Positions 61,721 to 64,000 of a DNA stretch of 64,000 nt are shown here, piece by piece. Location of the stretch: assembly GCA_035691285.1 (NCBI GenBank), contig DASSJI010000246.1, positions 1 through 64,000 on the forward strand, in the 5' to 3' direction. Every line of letters begins with the position of its first letter. The stretch's first letter is position 1. The notes beneath the pieces were generated by a model. The model was given only the letters and a program-made list of their open reading frames with translations. It was not told the origin of the DNA and did not search any database. Made by a program: the position numbers and the translations under genes. This DNA comes from DATFEN01 sp035691285. GTDB lineage: Bacteria > Acidobacteriota > Vicinamibacteria > Fen-336.

Positions 61721-64000
61721 CTACGGCCGCTCGTCGGCGCCGCGGTCGTAACCCGTGCCCTGCGGCCTGTTCTGCCCGTCGAAGTCCTGGGCGGGCGCTG
61801 AGCTTCCGAGGGCGGTGTTGCGAGCCGCCGAGCTGCCGCCGATGTGGTAGTCGCCGGTGAGGGCCAACGGGCCGAAGCGCACGTCGATCCAGTTGCCGCC
61901 TTCGTCCGTCGCAGGTGCGACCTGCAAGCCTCGGAAGCCCGGAGTGAGCGTCGTGTTGCGCGCGCCGTTGCAATAGCTGGTGGCGAACTGAGGGTTGCCG
62001 GTCGTGTTGTTGTTGTTGTTGTAGTTCCGGCCGTCGGGACCGGTCAGGTTCGTCAGGAGCGAGTAACGGGGTGTCAGCCCGGAGCCGGCATCCAGCTTCC
62101 CGAGGTCCCAGTAATATGCCCCGTTTGCGCACTGCTCGACAGCGCCGGGGTTGAGGTTCGGCATGAGTCGCGGCGTCGCGCCGGTGCCGTCGTAGTGGAA
62201 CGCGCGGTTCTGCCAGACGATGTTGTTCACGAGGATCGGATTCGAGAAGTCCTGGTTGGCGCCTGGCACGGCCGCCGCCAGCGTCGCGCTGTGGTTCTGG
62301 GTGGCGATCCCCGAAGGCTGCTTCGCCGAGACGTTGGGGTTGTTCGTGGTGAAGGCAGAGCCCACGGTCGCCGTGCTGTCATTGCGCGCGATGGTGTTGT
62401 TGATGATGTCAGCCCGCGCAACGTCGAAGAGCGACACGCCAGCGCCCGCCCAACCCGCCAGGTTGTTCACAATCATGTTGTTCGTGAGCTGCGCGCGGTA
62501 CCACGTCGTGGAGTTGCTCGGATTCCTGTGAACGTCAAGGCCGTTCACGCGCTCCAGCCGCACGCCGCCGCCGTGCCCGGAGCCCGCCTGGTTGGACTGG
62601 ATGCGGTTGGCGTCGACGACGACGTCGCCGGCGCCACGGCTGAGGGCGTTGCCGGCCGGTTCGCCCGCGATCAACAGCCCGCCCCCGGACCGATTGAGCC
62701 CCTGGTTGAAGGACTGGTTGAGCAGAATCGTGTTGCGGCGGATCTGGCCGTCGTCGCTCAGCCCGAAGTGGGCCACGCCTGCGCCGTCGCCCTGGGTCAT
62801 GTTGCCGCAGACCCAGTTGTCGTAGAGCTGGTATGCATCGGTGCCGGTGTAGAGCGAGACGCCTCCGCCGGCTCCGGACAGGCCTCCGTTCTCGGTGACG
62901 TCGTTGTTGTGAAGCTTCAAGCCCGTGTTGTAGCCATAGGCGTAGGACGGGCCCGACGGATCGGGCTGGACCAGGAACGGGTGCCCGACGCGGATGCCGC
63001 CGCTGTAGAAGCCCCCGTTGCCTGAGAGGCGGTTGTTGCTGATCTCGAGCCCGTGCGCCCAGCCATTGACGAAGATGCCTCCGCCTTGGTCGCTGCCCGT
63101 GATGGTGAAGCCGTCGATGCGCGCCTGGCGTGCGGAAACGAAGGCGTTCGGCGAGCCGGGCGAGGCAGCCGCGTTCTTCGCCAGCACGGTGACCCCGGCC
63201 CCCTCTTCCGAGCCCAGCCACAAGGGCTCGAGCCCGGGAGCGGCGATCGGTGTCTGCCCTGGAAGCGGGTCCACCGTTCCGCTGCCGAACAGGGCCGCGA
63301 TCCGGTCCCGCCACTGGGAAAGCTTCTCGGCAGGCCGCTTCACCGCGTTGATGAAGGTGGAGCCCGCGCCCGCGCCCTGGAGACGGACCTGCTTCGCCAT
63401 CACGACCATTTCGTTGTAGGTGCCCGGGCCCACCAGGATCAGATCGCCGGGGTTCGCCGCGTCGATGGCCGCCTGGATCGTCGGATGCTGGTCTGGGACG
63501 CGGCGCGGCGTCTCGCTCGAGACCGTCACAGTGATCCCCGTGACCGTCGACCTGCCGCTGCTGCCTCTCGTGATGACCAGCTGGCCGCTGCTCGGGACCG
63601 GCACGAGCAGGTTGCCTCCCAGGTCCTTGATGCTGGCGCGGATCTCCTCGTTGTTCCAGCTGACGACGCGGAGGGCGACGTTGCCCAGTCGGATGGCGTT
63701 CCCTGAGTTGCCTCCCCCCCCGAAGCCGAAGTTGCGGGGGATCGTCGCGGGCTGGGTTCCGGTCGGTCCGGTGTAGCGCGAGTTGGGAACTTCGACCTCT
63801 CCGACGGAAGTGATCGTCAGCACGTCGCCCTGCGACGGATTGAGGAAAGGCCCTGTTCCCGTGCCGTTGACCGAGCGGATGACCGGAGTCTGGTTTGGAA
63901 GAGCGCAGTCCGCTGGGCCGTCGCCGGCCGCGAAGGCGGCCGTGGGCAGGATCGGCGTGTCGAGGTAGGTGGTCGTGCCCGGCATGAACTGCAGCGCATA
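61721..64000 (-). CDS. Large secreted right-handed beta-helix protein, 5' end outside the window
   Basis: The frame is open through the right edge (codons before 63985 read YALQF), so the start lies beyond the window; about 759 residues are visible. An immunoglobulin-like/IPT-type stretch (about 30-150: VIRSVNGTG, LTITSVGEVEV) is followed by VPDQHPTIQAAIDAANPGD and then a long parallel beta-helix with repeated NN turns (ISNNRLSGNGG, LHNNDVTENGG, INNTIARND). The C terminus DFDGQNRPQGTGYDRGADE matches the choice-of-anchor Q pattern, suggesting surface attachment. A (GTT)5 tract at 62006-62020 encodes five asparagines. Confidence 0.82.
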   Translation of the reverse strand, partial: YALQFMPGTTTYLDTPILPTAAFAAGDGPADCALPNQTPVIRSVNGTGTGPFLNPSQGDVLTITSVGEVEVPNSRYTGPTGTQPATIPRNFGFGGGGNSGNAIRLGNVALRVVSWNNEEIRASIKDLGGNLLVPVPSSGQLVITRGSSGRSTVTGITVTVSSETPRRVPDQHPTIQAAIDAANPGDLILVGPGTYNEMVVMAKQVRLQGAGAGSTFINAVKRPAEKLSQWRDRIAALFGSGTVDPLPGQTPIAAPGLEPLWLGSEEGAGVTVLAKNAAASPGSPNAFVSARQARIDGFTITGSDQGGGIFVNGWAHGLEISNNRLSGNGGFYSGGIRVGHPFLVQPDPSGPSYAYGYNTGLKLHNNDVTENGGLSGAGGGVSLYTGTDAYQLYDNWVCGNMTQGDGAGVAHFGLSDDGQIRRNTILLNQSFNQGLNRSGGGLLIAGEPAGNALSRGAGDVVVDANRIQSNQAGSGHGGGVRLERVNGLDVHRNPSNSTTWYRAQLTNNMIVNNLAGWAGAGVSLFDVARADIINNTIARNDSTATVGSAFTTNNPNVSAKQPSGIATQNHSATLAAAVPGANQDFSNPILVNNIVWQNRAFHYDGTGATPRLMPNLNPGAVEQCANGAYYWDLGKLDAGSGLTPRYSLLTNLTGPDGRNYNNNNNTTGNPQFATSYCNGARNTTLTPGFRGLQVAPATDEGGNWIDVRFGPLALTGDYHIGGSSAARNTALGSSAPAQDFDGQNRPQGTGYDRGADERP

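Overview
The window is GC-rich DNA (most third codon positions are G or C) from an uncultured-type, probably aerobic soil or sediment bacterium. Ser/Thr kinases fused to TPR or TolB-like propeller domains, an OmpR-type winged helix fused to FHA, a PP2C/anti-sigma-kinase fusion, a form I CO dehydrogenase and two [NiFe] hydrogenases together suggest Acidobacteriota or a similar GC-rich phylum. This assignment is an inference: there is no rRNA or other marker gene here. No tRNA, CRISPR array or intact insertion sequence was found.

Layout. 1-6.7 kb: tail of a GlsB/YeaQ-type membrane protein, a secreted M48 protease with TPRs, a DUF3592 membrane protein, an RsbV-like STAS protein with an RsbU/RsbW-like fusion, and a divergent DACNV (DisA-like) protein. 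6.7-18.1 kb: a purine/ureide catabolic cluster related to the Escherichia coli ygeW-ygeY-ygfK-ssnA-xdhD genes. It has a fused [2Fe-2S]/molybdopterin hydroxylase, two fold-type-II PLP enzymes, SsnA, YgeY, YgeW and a short YgfK, but no hyuA and no recognisable ygeX. 18.1-29.1 kb: LysM protein, kinase-TPR protein, FAD oxidoreductase with a cyclic-nucleotide-type domain, kinase-propeller protein with its FHA regulator, a vanadium-haloperoxidase-like protein, and a scar copy of the kinase-propeller 3' end.

29.3-42.8 kb: one 13.6-kb minus-strand run. It begins with a group 3b-type NAD(P)-linked [NiFe] hydrogenase (hyhB-G-S-L) and its protease, continues with a PAS histidine kinase, and ends with form I CO dehydrogenase (coxL active site AYRCSFR) and its maturation genes. 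43.3-54.5 kb: the divergent plus-strand run. It encodes a Tat-exported group 1 uptake hydrogenase (small and large subunits, cytochrome b, protease, cytochrome c) followed by hypFCDE, a crotonase-fold gene, hypA and hypB. The 412-bp divergent spacer carries a near-consensus sigma-54 promoter facing the uptake hydrogenase, a weaker sigma-54-like site facing the group 3b/CO operon, and a long hairpin. Together these genes describe a cell that uses H2 and CO as electron donors.

54.5-64 kb: a small membrane protein, a PflA-like radical SAM protein, a double PilZ protein with a good sigma-70 promoter, a ligase-associated exonuclease with an ATP-dependent DNA ligase, a Crp/Fnr regulator next to a TTGCG-N4-CGCAA palindrome, a LolA-like protein, a small secreted protein and the 3' part of a large beta-helix surface protein that runs off the window.
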